Notes under the pieces: generated by a model
Databases searched by the model: none
What the model saw: the letters and a program-made list of their open reading frames with translations, nothing else
What the model was told of the DNA's origin: nothing
Source: Hypericum androsaemum
Taxonomy: Eukaryota; Streptophyta; Magnoliopsida; Malpighiales; Hypericaceae
Direction of reading: 5' to 3'
Length of the DNA: 64,000 nt
Assembly: GCA_963995505.1 (NCBI GenBank)
Contig: OZ023186.1
Coordinates: 8,501,570 to 8,565,569 of the forward strand
Part shown: positions 1 to 11,561 of the stretch, one piece after another
How the letters are laid out: the number at the start of each line of letters is the position of its first letter
Numbering within the stretch: position 1 is the first letter of the stretch
Translations under genes and position numbers: made by a program

Positions 1-261
1 GGTTGGTTCTTTAAGTATGTGATATATCTAGGCCAGTCGCCATCTTTCGTTAATGCTCTGGTTTTTGCGGAGGGAGATAAGCAGGATGAGGAGTCGTCGA
101 TAGTGATCAATATACAGGATGGTAAGGTTGTGGCTTATGATTTTGGCGGCAGCGGGATTTATACTTGTAGGGCCATTTGCGACGCGGCGGGTAGCGGCTC
201 ACCACCTTATGCTCATTTGATCGATGTGTACCCTTTTTTTGATAGTTTGGCTTGTGTCTGA
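1..261 (+). pseudogene. F-box-associated protein, C-terminal fragment (copy 1)
   Basis: The frame is open from the first base and ends in a stop at 259-261. It begins GWFFKYVI and ends FDSLACV. A C-terminus of the form (Y/F)-(F/E)-SLACV after a block of strands is typical of the plant F-box-associated family (At5g07610-like), whose members confer substrate specificity on SCF ubiquitin ligases. The same segment recurs at 51089-51505 with close protein identity (GWFVKHVI ... FDSLACV). Only the last 80 or so residues are in the window; no F-box is visible because the window starts inside the gene. Whether the upstream part is intact cannot be seen. The family call rests on the C-terminal pattern only. 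Confidence 0.5.
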
Positions 262-930
262 TTTGTGTTTTACACCAAGTAGGCATGGCCTGGGGGAACT
301 CTCTTTATTTCGTCTGTTTGGTGCAAGATAGGTGTTTTTATTTTAGTGCTTTTTTTTTAATGGAAATTTCGAGCCGTGAACTTGGCACATATGTTATTCG
401 TTATGTTAAATTATCTTTTCTTTCTAGACTAATTGCTTTTTCTTGTTCTCTATCAATTTTGTATCTTTATGTAAACCATTTTTGTAGAATGTCAAAACCA
501 CCTATATCATAATATTTTAATTGTATTGTCTCATTGAACAAACTCTTCCAACTAGTGGTGTGCTAGATGTGTACTAATGCATTTGATGTCTCTACGCGGC
601 GAGTAAGCCACCGGAATCATCGTGGAAATATATGCGGCGTTGATTTCATATGGCTACTTAACCCCAATCGGTATCGTAAGCTCCTAAAAACTAGTTGGCA
701 TGTTCAAGGTCAGAGCCTAGTTGCACAATTAATTTTATCCTTTCCATCTAAACTTGTTTTAGTATATCTGATATTTATTGCAATGTCAGGCATACCTGTG
801 TTCATTTAAGCTAGAGACTTGTTGAGTTCACGGTGTGTAGCATACTTGGTTTTGAAGTGTATAGAGTTGCTGCAGCCATCGGGATGTAGTGTATTCAAAC
901 ATGCAGTTATTAAGCTCACCCAATTGTACA
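262..930. repeat. Shared block: 3' flank of the F-box tail plus an unidentified exon-like segment
   Basis: This stretch is nearly collinear with 51506-52222. The part from about 737 also recurs at 44395-44660. In the copy at 52034-52222 the second half reads as an open segment beginning MSGMPEFILLDEDSF and ending in a stop. Here the frame is broken after MSGIPVFI. I do not recognise that peptide. No other gene is visible. The block is best described as a duplicated low-copy segment joined to different neighbours at each site. Confidence 0.6.
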
Positions 931-1300
931 GAGTTACACATGCAGCTATTAGACTTGTGATATTTGAGCCAATTATATTTGTGTGTGTATAAGGCAAATT
1001 TTACATGGAACTTAAAATGATATAGTAGACATTAGATGTTGTGATGGGATTGGTGAATACTAACATACAGTTAATTTCTTGTTTCAGATTGAGTTCATTT
1101 CTCTAACATTGTGGATGTAGATATATGTTTCCATCTGTTATGGCATACATAAGTTACAAATAAAATTAGTGATGATCAAACTGTAAGTTTAAAGGTTTAG
1201 TTGATTTGAAAAGAATTATTTTTTGACAACTTAGAGTAACAACATAATCTCGTGGAGCAACGGCCAATATATCAGCACATGATACAACTCCAGGACATTA
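930..1300 (-). pseudogene. Class III peroxidase, intron 2 and 3' part of exon 2 (fragment)
   Basis: Read on the minus strand, about 1240-1300 encodes the end of peroxidase exon 2 with the distal motif [13 protein letters not shown], followed by APRDYVV where copy A has AARDSVV. The flanking 930-1240 matches intron 2 of peroxidase copy A (36190-36770) almost base for base. The fragment stops abruptly at about 1300, where sense-strand topoisomerase sequence begins on the other strand. It is a broken piece of a haem peroxidase gene (secreted, cell-wall or apoplastic in the family), not a functional locus. Confidence 0.8.
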
Positions 1301-1304
1301 TTGC

Positions 1305-4300
1305 AAGAAAGTGAAGTATGCTCAGGTGGCTCATGAAGCTATACGACCCACAGATACAAGATTGTTGCCATGTAATGTTCTGAATTCTTGAGTGTTATGG
1401 AATTCGAGGATTTTTTCTTTCAGTCTTGTGCATGAATACCATCACCTTTTTGCAGATTCTCTGCATCCTCTTAACCTGTCAAATAATTTTATCCATATTA
1501 TCTTGTAGCAATGCTTGCTGGCGTACTTGATGAAGACTCTTTGATATTGTACACTCGTATTGGCGTAGAACATTAGCTTGTCAAATGGAACCTTCAACTC
1601 ATGAGCAGGTCTGGTGCCAACTGCTGGTCTATTTAAATTAGCACATATAGCAAAATTTAGCTCATCATCTCTTGCTTTATGCCCAACCTATGATTATTTA
1701 ACATGAATAGAATTCGATTTGAGAAACTTTTGTTGGATACAAAAAAAAAAAGCCTCAGTGAAGAGACAGTCGGATCCACCCTTAAATACTATGCTGGTCG
1801 ACCATATCTATCGAAGGGTTAAGCCTATTGTCTTATTAATCGACATAGTAATCAAATCAAAGTACAGATTTCTATTTGGTCACTTTCTATGATATTTCTT
1901 TATTCTCATCCCACTCTTGGCTGCTATATTCCTTTTAGCTATTTACATTTAAATTATCTGATTTTTTTGTGTTAATTTTACATTCGTGGTACATGCTGAT
2001 CTTGGTTAGGCTGGTAAATTGTCCCTCAATGTGAATACTTTGAAATCATTGTTTTTTGAACCAAAATTAGTGAGCGATAAAAGTCTATTATAACTTGCAT
2101 TCAGACCTAAACTTTTTTTAGGGTAGTTCAAATTTCCATTCAATTCTCTATCTATAGAATGCTTCTATTACTCGAAATAATCAGTGTCAATATAAGCATT
2201 CATAACTACAATTAAAATGAGGCATTCATGGGTGGGTCAGGTATCCATTGAATGCATTTTGTGTGTGCCTACCACTTCTGTTATTGTTTCTACACAGTTT
2301 CAGAATCACGACTCTCAGGACTTGCTCTCTTTTTGTCTGTGCGGGGTGCAAGTTGAAGTTGGGGTTGCTGGGAATTCAATTGTTTTCAGGTATTCATGTT
2401 AAAAAATGGTTTTCCCAGGGTACCAAGCAGCTTACAAGGTACGGTATAGCTAATTACAAGTTCTATGCAAATCGACCCCCTAATATCCAGCTACTGTTTT
2501 CATCCTTTCAATCTTCCCCTCTCCTTCATCTTGGCATTGGTCTGGTTTGACACCGGAATTACTTGTTTGTGTTTTCAGGATGTCGAAGCAGAAATCTTGA
2601 GAGATACAGATAATGGAGTTTCTAATCGTGAGAAGGACTTTGCAACTCTCAGCTCACTAAAGGTTGTCATGTCTTCTTTTCATCCGTGCAATTTCCTTGC
2701 TTGTTTTTCCTGCCCGGCTCAACTATCGTAATGAATCTCACCAAATTCGAAGAGGAGCAATTAGACCTAATATTAGAATTTTTATTCCACCTAGTAAGTA
2801 TTCATACTTCTGTTTCAATGCGTGCCCTGTAAAACTTGTCTCATTCCTTAGGAGTCCCAAAGTTAGGAGAATTTAAGACAAAAGATAATTGTCTTAAATT
2901 GATGAATTTGAGACGTAACATTTTAAAACAGGAGAGAGCTGCGTGAATATATTTCGCAGTATAAGTTGAACTGCATTAATCGTAAATATGGTCCAGTCCA
3001 CAAGTTAGCCGTTAAGCATCATTTTTTTCTTTTTCTGTTATCGACTTGAAGATCTCTTTAACCAACAATTTGTCACTTTCAAGCTATCAAATTTCTATAG
3101 AGGTTCGGATACACCCACTGAAATCTTTATTTATTTATTTTGTACCTATGCATTTTGGATTTTGCAGGTAAAAAAGCCTTGAGATGCTAGAGATTGGAAG
3201 ACCCTCGACTTATGCTAGCACTGTAAGAGTTTTGAAGGTAATATTATTAGCTGCTGATAGTTTTTTCTGAAGAAGGAACGCTTGTAAAGTGTATATTTCA
3301 AGAATGAGTTTGATTCTACCAAAACAAAAAGAACAAGTTGGGAGGCTTCTCCACCAAAATACAAGATTCTGCAGAGACGCCTCTCCTTGTGACTTGCCTT
3401 TTCTGCCTTATATTTGTTGATACCCATAATGTTCTTCATATGCTGGAAACTGCTTATTTGTCTTCCAACTTTACGCAATTTTCTGATTGACGTCTGTCTG
3501 TTTATTTTTTGGTCAGGATAGTAACTGCGTGACAATCAAGAGCCGTGTATTACATCCTGAATTTCGTGGTCGCATGCTATTTTTCTTTCTCCTTTAACTG
3601 TTTTAGCTTGCACCTGTCAAAAAATCCCACTGATGGCAGAAAAACTTTCTCAAAGAGAAAAATGCTGCAGCTTGTTACACTCAGCAGTTGTCCAATACAA
3701 TAAATTATCAGAATAAGCGGTTTAATGCCGTTGAAATTTATTGGGATCCACATTGCTTTTCTAAAATTTATATATCCATTTTGTTATTATGTCTTGGAAT
3801 TAAGATTTTTTATTTTTTTTAATTTTAGGTGTCAGCGTTTCTCTCGCAAACATTTTTGCGAGGTCAAGGATTACAGTTTTACCGCAGATATGGAGACTGG
3901 GTTGAATCCTTTTGTTTTCACTGTAATTGCATATATGCTCGAACCTTTTGTGTTGGGTCTTTTCTATAGAGATGGAATTCTTGTTGGTCATCTGGTGTTG
4001 TGTTATATTAAATCATGTAATGTGCTTAGAATACATCTTACCTGTTTATCAGCTGCCTAGAGTTGTGTCTTCTTCCCCTTGATCTTGTCCCAGGTTGCAC
4101 TGTCTAGATTTCTTCTAGTTTTTATTTCCTTGATACTTACTTTTTCCCCTTCTTCTCATTGTCTTATGAAATTGTTTTGTTTAATATTCTTGTTGCCGCT
4201 CAACAATGTTTCTGCTGGATTAACTGAATGGAAGGGCCTTCTTCAGGATTACTGGACTAGATTTTAAACACTTTCTTTTGTTTTTGAGAAAATTTAACAC

Positions 4301-4340
4301 ACATTGTCAGCGCATGGAAAATGTCTACACTCATCGGGTA
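1305..4340 (+). pseudogene. DNA topoisomerase I, bacterial TopA type (type IA), decayed multi-exon relic
   Basis: Successive exon-like blocks with GT-AG borders read as type IA topoisomerase in order: 1305-1371 (AHEAIRPTDTRLLP), 1509-1608 (LAGVLDEDSLILYTRI, then a frameshift before ACQMEPSTHEQ), about 2350-2438 (VEVGVAGNSIVFR), 2579-2662 (DVEAEILRD), 3168-3237 (IGRPSTYASTVRVLK), 3517 to about 3580 (IKSRVLHPEFRGRM), about 3829-3902 (DYSFTADMETGL), 4201-4267 (VSAGLTEWKGLLQDYWTRF, then a stop). In this family the enzyme relaxes negative supercoils through a tyrosine-linked single-strand break; the plant TopA-type copy is usually organellar. A one-base loss near 1560, a shift after VKK at 3170 and a shift near 3845 break the frame. 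The N-terminal Toprim domain is absent, and 5' of it lies an antisense peroxidase fragment. Confidence 0.8.
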
Positions 4341-4450
4341 GGGTTTAGTTCCTCGTTGAAGGTTCTAAGTCGCTCATTTTAGATAATCGTTTCCAGAATT
4401 TGAAGCTAAAGAAACTGGTAAGGATCTTTTTAGTGACTGGAAAATTATGA

Positions 4451-4887
4451 TGTTATTAATATCTCAACCACTTGCTTACATTTAAGAGCTCAACAAGAGC
4501 ATTTATACAAGAGAGGAAGAAGAAAGAAAGGATAGAGCAAATCTGCAGATTATAGCCGTTGGAATCCAACTGCTGTAATCCAGATTTGACAGCATACAGG
4601 GGAGCTGACAAACAAGCCTATTACAACAGTAAAAAACAAAGCCTAGGAATAGACAACAAGTCTAAACATAAATAGCTAATATAAACCATGATCATCATGG
4701 TTAATCTTCTTGAAAGCAGTCCAGAAGCTGCAGCAAGAGGAGGATGAAACCTGGATGCTCTTTTAGTGCTTCCAGCTGATTAATCTGAAAGAGATCTTCA
4801 AGCATGAGATCAGAACACACCAAATATGAGATTAATCGACTAAAGCACCTGCAAGACACAAGGCATTAGTGATCTAATAATTCAACA
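4451..4887 (-). repeat. 3' LTR of truncated Ty1/copia element
   Basis: On the minus strand the block starts TGTTGAATTATT and ends AATAACA, so it has TG...CA borders with short inverted ends. It directly follows a polypurine tract (CTTGAGGGGGAG on the minus strand, 4888-4899), the normal position of a 3' LTR. The element's pol frame lies just upstream on the same strand. No 5' LTR partner is seen. Confidence 0.65.
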
Positions 4888-6178
4888 CTCCCCCTCAAGT
4901 TAGGCTTGCAAAGATCAAACAAACCTAACTTGCTAGAGAGATAATTAAATTGATTAGAAGGCAAAACCTTGGTGAAGATATAGCTGTCTGCTCAGAGCTA
5001 CAAAGATAAGGAGTAGCAATTTCTTTGCTTTGGACTTTTTTCTGATAAAATTACAATCAACTTCAATGTGTGCTTAGTCTTAGTAGCAATATATATGGAA
5101 AATTAGTTATCACAGGACATGTTCATAGGACTAGGATGATCAAAACCTAGATCTTTAACCATTTGCTTGAGCCAAATCAGCTCACTTGCAGTTAAAGCCA
5201 TTGCCTTATACTCAGCTTCAGCAGAAGATCTAGCCACCACACTTTGTTTTTTGCTTTTCCAAGTGACCAGATTTCTTCTAACATAAGTGCAAAAACTACT
5301 AATAGATCTTCTATCATCCTTAACCCCTGCCCAGCTAGGGTCAGAATATCCAGAGATGTTCATATGACCCTCTCTTCTCATAAAAAGACCTTGGCCTGGG
5401 CAGGTTTTAAGATATTGTAAGATCCTATTAGCAATGACTTGATGGCTAGTTCTAGGACTGTGCATAGCTTGACTAATTAAGCTTACAACAAAAGAAATTT
5501 CAGGCCTAGTAATGGTTAAGTAAATCAGCTTACCAACCGGTCTTTGAAACTTGCCAATGTTATTTAGAGACTGACCTTCTTGGTTGGAGAAGACTGTGCC
5601 ACATTCCAGAGGAGTGTTTATGGGCTCGCAATCAGATTTTAGGGTTCCTCTTAGAAGATCTAGGACATACTTTCTTTGACAAAGATGAATGCCCTTATTA
5701 GAATAAGTAAATTCAATCCCTAAAAAATATTTTTGCCTTCCCAAATCTTTAATATTAAACTTCCCTTTCAAGGCTTGTTTCAGATGATGAATTCCTTCCA
5801 AATTGCTGTCAGTGATGATTAAATCATCCACATACATGCAAACAACAATAATGCCATTGACAGATTTAAGGACAAACAAAGTATGATCAGTAGCACTCTT
5901 ATGAAACCCAAGGCTGGTAAGTTTTTTGCTCAACTTATGATACCAAGCCCTAGGAAATTGCTTTAGACCATAGATTATTTTTCTTAATTTGCACACTTTA
6001 TCAGAGTTAAACATAGGATGTCCTTCAGAAATGCACATATAAATCTCCTCCTCTAAATCACCTTGTAAAAAAGCATTTTTCACATCCATTTGTTGAAGAG
6101 GCCAACTAAAATTGACAGCAGCAGAAATGATGAGCCTAATGGTGTTCATATTAGCAACATATACTAATCCTTCACGCT
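4888..6178 (-). mobile_element. Ty1/copia reverse transcriptase-RNase H, 5'-truncated
   Basis: The frame is open at 5103-6149 (348 residues). It begins inside the reverse transcriptase (MDVKNAFLQGDLEEEIYM), carries the catalytic CMYVDDLIIT motif, then the YLTITRPEISFVV region and the RNase H block (SAEAEYKAMALTASELIWL). The segment from 4888 to 5102 is the decayed pol tail and the PPT. Gag, protease, integrase and the start of reverse transcriptase are missing; homology stops at about 6178, where unrelated LTR-like sequence begins. In copia elements this enzyme copies the RNA inside virus-like particles. The open frame suggests fairly recent loss, but the element is non-autonomous as it stands. 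Confidence 0.9.
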
Positions 6179-6179
6179 A

Positions 6180-6905
6180 AAGACACAGAAACGGAAGGAC
6201 AGTCTCACCACAGGGCACAGATATCACCGGTGCTCACATAGAGTATGAAATCATCCAAAATACTCTACGGGCACAGAAGCACCGGGACAATCCCGACCAG
6301 AACAGTCAGAACAGATCAGATCACATGGTAGAATACGCAACGAATGTAACACAAATACAGATAGAATATGGACAGAATACAGATAGTATACGGACATAAT
6401 ATGATCATGTGAATTGCATACCACTAAAATACGGACGAAATACGTCTCAAATACAGTCATACAACAACAAAACATAGCAATTACGACCTAAAAAGTATAG
6501 AGGTTCAACTTACCTCGTTTCCTTCTAACCTAACCTCGTCAATCCGCGTCTCTCCTAATTTTTGGCGTCCTCCTCAAGTCCTTACAGATTTTGTGATCAG
6601 TCAAACAACGATTTATCCCCGAACTTCAGCGATCCATAACAAAGACGGACAAGACAGCTTACCCTAGCGTCTCGCAAGGTGTCGTCGTATTTTCCTTCGT
6701 CCTTTGGCTCGCCTGGAAGATCTCATCTACCTTTCAAGAGAGAAAACGGAATTTCAGAAGGGCGAGCTTTAGGGTTTCGTCCAGCCTTCTTTTATAGGCG
6801 AAGCTAGGGTTAAAGTTTGGCAAAATTTCAGTTTAGTCCCTCGACAAATTACAGTTTACTCCCCCTAATTTTTAATTATTCATTATGGTTTCTTGGTCCT
6901 AACAC
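6180..6905 (-). repeat. Probable solo or partial LTR of another retrotransposon
   Basis: Read on the minus strand the segment begins TGTTAGGACCAAG at about 6904 and has a TATA-like TATAAAAG (6790-6800) about 110 bases in, followed by a GC-richer transcribed-leader-like stretch ending near 6180. There is no coding frame. The paralogous host sequence near 53100 lacks it and continues directly into the bases found here after 6905. LTR identity is inferred from the TG start, TATA position and the empty site. The left border is uncertain because the truncated copia abuts it. Confidence 0.45.
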
Positions 6906-7379
6906 CCGATTTATGCGCAAGTTGATTTTTGGTTAACCCGGCGCTATTTTTTTTTAAAGAATATGAATTTAAACAGATGAATAACTTTACGTCTTTCGAT
7001 TCTCATAAAGCAATAAAACGACACTTCGCAGGAGCAAATTTGCAAACGGATACATAATGAACTCGGGATACCCAAGCAATATTTTCCCATGCCATTTTTA
7101 ATTAATGGAAAATTCGATATTAAAAAAATCAGTCACTATTTATTCAAATTTTAGGATTAACTTTTCTTATTATTTTTTTGAAGGTAAACACTAGAACTTT
7201 ATTCACATGTAGTAGGTCCTCAAGCTCACGAGGAAGATTGGCAACAACAATGTTGGAGGTCGTGATAAATTGCCAGAAAACTGCAGAATGTATTTCATTG
7301 TCCTATTCAGTAATTCAATTCGACTAAAAGTTTGGGAAATGGATAAGAAATACTTTCATGTTGTAACATCAATACGTTT
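6906..7379. repeat. Duplicated noncoding block (paralogue at about 53095-53370)
   Basis: About 280 bases from TTTATGCGCAAGTTGA onward match 53095-53370 with small indels. No gene, RNA or element is recognised in the remainder up to 7379. At 53.1 kb the matching block lies about 300 bases upstream of a NAC exon relic, so it may be part of an old promoter region. Confidence 0.55.
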
Positions 7380-8890
7380 CAGGAACAGGGTTGCAAGAAA
7401 CGGACAATGAAGAGAAACAACAAGCATGATAAAGTTCTGGGCTTCTACCCACGAGCGACGAGTTTCCAACATCATCATCTATAACTCTTGCAGATACGGT
7501 AACCTGACACACAAATGGCAAATAAGTTGTATAAGTTGCTACAACAGCAAATCCAATCATATAAATTAAACTAGTTTTCCAGGCACCTGGCTACATTTGC
7601 CAATGCTACTTGATGTTGGCTTCCAATTAAGCTCCTTATGACCAATTTCAGCATCCATTTCGTAAAGCTCGTAGAAGTTTCCCTGCATTTAAAAGTAGAT
7701 GAACACTAATTACTCACAATGTTTTTAAAACGATCCGAACTGACTAGGTGGTCTGACCAGATTTTGACCAATCAGACCACTCCCTGGGTTTTAGGCAAAA
7801 ATCATACATTGTTGATCCCAAGATAGCGGTCCGATCGGTCGGACAGCAGTTTTGAAAACATTGCTCATGATACAGATCATGAAGTGAATAGCAATGGACT
7901 AACCACTTTGAAGAAAGGCACAGCGTCCATATACCGAGACTTGAACCTCCAATACTGCTTTTGGGACGCAGACATTTTCATCAGGCGGAATAGATAGCAT
8001 TTTCTTGTCACAAAGAGGGTCGTCGGGTCCCTTTCCGTTAGCATCTGGAATTCTGGAAGGGTCAAGCCACTCGAACTTGCTGGTTGGCTCCCACCAAAAG
8101 AGCAACTTGCTGGTTGACTATGCATTTTGATTGCTATCCTTGCTTAATGCTTCTGGCTCTTGTGCAATCTTTTCACCCTTTTGTCTGATCTCGGCGACAA
8201 GGACCGATTGTTCATGACCCGACACGCGGCGTTCTCTGGCAGAACTCGCTTGAAATCATGAACTACAGGTCGGACAGCCAGCGTCTCTGAGATGGGAGCA
8301 TCATCCTCGAGTCCACACGCATCATCCTTCTCGTCAAAAGCAGACACACTGCCTTCCTTCGACACTTCTTCTGGATCAATCAACCTACCAGACAAGAAGG
8401 CAATCTTAAGTTTAACATAGAACAAGGTACAAAATTGGATTTCTGAAACTCAAATTTATCTTGAAACCATAACAGAACAACCCAATTCGACTGGTTTCAT
8501 TTTAATTTTAGACCAGAACCATGATTCTGTTACCCATTTCGATCTTACAGTAGATCGTAATTCTCATTAATACACAAAAAGTTAAATCTAACATTATATC
8601 CTTTGGCCAAGTTCAACCTACCTACCAGAGAGTTTGTATTCTCGCAAACACAAACTCTAATACTATGTTAAAGTCTCCATTCTATCCCGAAAATATAATT
8701 GCTCAGCGAAATTCTAGAACTGAAAAAAAGCATACATTAACTGACCATATCTTTGGCACGTATATTCTTTCACAAAATCAAATCGATCAAATGGTCGAAT
8801 CAAATGCGAAGCATTTTCTTCTATTTTGGTGGAACAACGTCTCAATATTATTTTTTGATGAATTCGAAATAGCAGAACCTTCTTAGGGCC
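7380..8890 (-). pseudogene. MSH7-like, copy 1 (5' part, heavily decayed)
   Basis: On the minus strand the large exon (8144-8425 and beyond) starts VKLKIAFLSGRLIDPEEV and reaches the region equivalent to SASQKQYWRFKSQYMDAV. Frameshifts move the latter part between frames (7877-8125 and 7899-8105), and a stop falls just before STSKLLFWWEPTSKFEW. Downstream pieces GNFYELYEM (about 7620-7690) and VTVSARVIDD (7450-7510) match later exons. MSH7 is the plant-specific MutS homologue that pairs with MSH2 to recognise base mismatches. Copy 1 has no N-terminal PCNA-motif exon and no BED exon; homology ends at about 8890 and before 7380. Confidence 0.75.
7720..7861. mobile_element. Small TIR element (MITE) in an MSH7-like intron
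   Basis: The 142-base insert has inverted ends CAATGTTTTTAAAAC and CAATGTTTTCAAAAC. It lies in the intron between two MSH7-like exons. The same intron in copies 2 and 3 reads straight through (ATTACTCATGAT or ATTACCCATGAT), so both give an empty site. A short CTCA flank repeat is seen. The ends resemble hAT-type MITEs, but the flank repeat is shorter than 8 bases, so the superfamily is uncertain. Confidence 0.65.
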
Positions 8891-9199
8891 CGCGTTGTAT
8901 ATGATTCTGGGTTAATCGTTGTACGACTCTTGTGCAATAAAAATAAAAGAAAAGAAGAAATGATTCCCTCAGAGGGCTTGGACCAACTCCTAGTTATGTT
9001 TGATCCGATTCTTTGGACAAATACTCCCCTTTGCCTCTTGCAGCAGAAGACACCTCTGAATCAACAGATTCCTTTCTTGATCTCCAGAATGTCCGATCAT
9101 GGAGGAAATGAAGTTAGTTGCTCTGATGATGTCAAAAGCTTTTACTGAACTCAGCAGTAATGTTGTGTCTCTCTCTGATACCGGAATCATCGTCGTCGT
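8891..9199. other. No gene recognised
   Basis: This is the transition between the end of the MSH7-like copy and the LINE. The end of the MSH7-like homology corresponds to the region upstream of exon 2 in the other copies. Short frames are present on both strands but none resembles a known family. Confidence 0.4.
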
Positions 9200-10813
9200 T
9201 GTTGATCGGGCCATCTGCTGGTTTCACAGGGAGTAGCATAAAGAAAGGACCCGTCGTCCACCGTAAAATCCCATATCCCTCCTCCCCCCTGATTATCCTT
9301 TGGGTAGTCAATAAATGATACCTGGTTGAAGTTATTAACACCTCTCATGAAAGTAGCCCAAAAAGAATCTTTGTTGGTGATGTACCTCCATATCCACTTA
9401 AGTAGAAGGGCCTTATTTTTTTATTGCCAAGTTTTCTATCCCAAGTCCTCCTTGCTCTCTAGGGCGAGCAACCACCTCCCACCGAACCTTAGAGGGCTTC
9501 AATTTCTCCGCTTTCCCAGACCATAAGAACCTTCTCACCCTCCTTTCAATTGCAAACTGAACCCCAGCTGGCATTTTAAATATAGATAGATAGAAGATTG
9601 GAAGAGAGGATAGTACAGATCTAATCAAAGTAAACAACCTTTCCACGAGGCCAAACGCTTATCGAATGATTCCACCACCGGAGTCCACCATGCAATTCTC
9701 TTCATACTGCATCCCAATGGTAAACCAAGGTATTTAATGGGTAATGGAACCAGCTTCCACCCCCAAATGCAAGCTGTTGTGAGAAGGCCAACCATCTATC
9801 CTCAATATTAATTCCAGACATACTTGTTTTAGAGGGGTTCAAACACAAGCCCGATACCATTCCAAACACAGCCACAATGCCATTTATATAGCAGAGACTG
9901 CTGTCACTCTTTTCCGAGAAGATGAGTGTGTCGTCCGCGTATTGTAAAATGCTGATACTCTGATGAGCTCCCGGGATAAGAACACCCTTTGTAAGTTGAA
10001 GTTCCTCCGCTTTCTTGAGCATAACTCGTAGCCCCTCCGCAGCAATAATGAAAAGGAAAGGCGACAAAGGGTCACCCTGTCTAAGTCCTTTCTCAATCGG
10101 GAACAGCTTAGTGGGAGATCCGTTTACAAGGACGGAAGATGTAGCATCCGAGAGACAACCTCGTACCCAAAGCATCCATCTTTGACCAAATCCCATAGCC
10201 GAAAGCACATCAAAAAGGTATTTCCAGTTAACACTATCAAAGGCTTTTGAAAAGTCTAGCTTTAGAAGCGCCGCCTCCTGCTTGTTCTTCTTCAGCCTCT
10301 GAATCACCTCATTTTAAAGGCAGCCTTCTTCAGCCTGTTCCAGTAATAAAGGCAGCCTCTTTTTAATCTTTGCGCCAATAGCTTTGAGATAATTTTGTTT
10401 AAACTTCCAATAAGACTAATGGGTCTGAAATTCGAAAGCAATGAGGAACCTGAGACTTTTAGGATCAGAGCGAAGAACGAAGAGGAGGCAAACGAGTGGA
10501 GGTGGCCAGTCTGGAAGAAGTTCAGCACAAACTCAATAACCTCTTTACCAATAATGCTCCACATCGCCTTGTAGAAGTTGGAATTGAAACCATCTGGCCC
10601 CGGCGCCTTGTCACGGCCACAGCTCCACACTGCATCTCTAACTTCTTCTGCAGTCGGAGTTGAATCAAGGAGGCTTACTGAGCTCTCTTTGAGCTTCGTA
10701 AATAAGGAGTCGGGTAGCTTGGGTGTAGAACTACCCGATTCTGCAAATTGGCTCTTGAAATGTTGGTGTATTACTCTCTTCACATCACTCGGGTTGTGAA
10801 ACAGCTGACCCAT
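9200..10813 (-). mobile_element. L1-type LINE reverse transcriptase segment, inverted part
   Basis: The minus-strand frames in order are: 10304-10813 (DKAPGPDGFNSNFYKAMW, FRPISLIGSLNKIISKLLA), 9702-10307 (LDFSKAFDSVNWKYL, GLRQGDPLSPFLFIIAAEGL, catalytic ILQYADDTLIF), 9413-9646 (IRSVLSSLPIFYLSIFKMP ... WEVVARPREQGGLG) and then KWIWRYITNKDSFWATF near 9390. This is the plant L1-clade ORF2 reverse transcriptase with its downstream connection region, interrupted by frameshifts near 10310 and 9690. The first part of ORF2 (endonuclease) is absent. The following 3' part lies on the opposite strand immediately to the right. Confidence 0.9.
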
Positions 10814-10835
10814 CTCTTTGACACACCCAATATAA

Positions 10836-11440
10836 TTGCGTGCCCGTCTATGTGAGTGTGGATCATGGAGGAATGATCGTTGGGAGTGGAACTTATTGTG
10901 GCGACGCAGGTTATTCGCCTGGGAGGAAGAAGAGCTACAATCACTCCTTGCAAAATTTGCTCAGGTGAAGCCAACTGTGGAGGTGGACAAAGTCAGTTGG
11001 AACCCAGGTGAACAAAACTCTTTCTCAGTCAAGGCTCTTACCAAGTATTTATTTCCAGAAATCCTGCCCACCTTTGCTGTTCCCAGAAATGAAAAAGCTT
11101 TGGACAAGTAGAGTGTTTTCTATGGGTTGCATTCCAGCACAAGCTAACCACGAGGGATGTCTTAATCAGAACACGACGGCTGGACCCGTGGGATCCGCTT
11201 TGTGGCACGTTCGATGAGTCTGAAGGACATCTTTTCTTTCACTGCAATTTTTCATGGAAGGTTTTGTCAAGAAACTAGGAAGGAATCCTCTTGATCATCC
11301 TATTCCTGTTAACATGTAATTTACTAGAGGGTGGAGGGTCTTCCGAACTAGGTATATAGCATGCTTGTGGGAGGTGGTAACTATTATGTATTACTTTTAT
11401 ATTATTTTAATAAAGTAAATTTACCGACCAAAAAAAAAAT
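10836..11440 (+). mobile_element. L1-type LINE, 3' part (C-terminal ORF2 with zf-RVT region and poly-A)
   Basis: The plus-strand frame 10836-11111 begins with DRWEWNLLWRRRLFAWEEEE and contains VSWNPGEQNSFSVKAL, which is the end of plant L1 ORF2 just before the zf-RVT region. Decayed zf-RVT sequence follows, and the segment ends in an A-run at about 11430-11440. In an intact element this part lies directly after the segment found inverted at 9200-10813. The orientation switch at about 10815-10835 therefore joins the most 5' LINE base retained to the start of the 3' part. Confidence 0.8.
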
Positions 11441-11561
11441 GCAGCTCAAAGTCTGCAGTGTCGAAGGTGAGAAATTTGTCTTGAGGTTTTGCTCAAATGC
11501 CAGAGATTTCTTTGACACTGGCAACTAAATATCAGTCATGTTCAACATGCAGGAGGTCAGG
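11441..11561 (+). other. Host sequence left of Cassandra LTR, possible exon
   Basis: The start (11441 onward) resembles 55618-55660, where the frame reads SRSAVSKSEEESG, so this looks like a fragment of a duplicated coding exon ending at a GTGAGA donor near 11466. An AG acceptor at about 11551 is followed by a few bases and then the inserted LTR. The gene is not identified. Confidence 0.3.
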
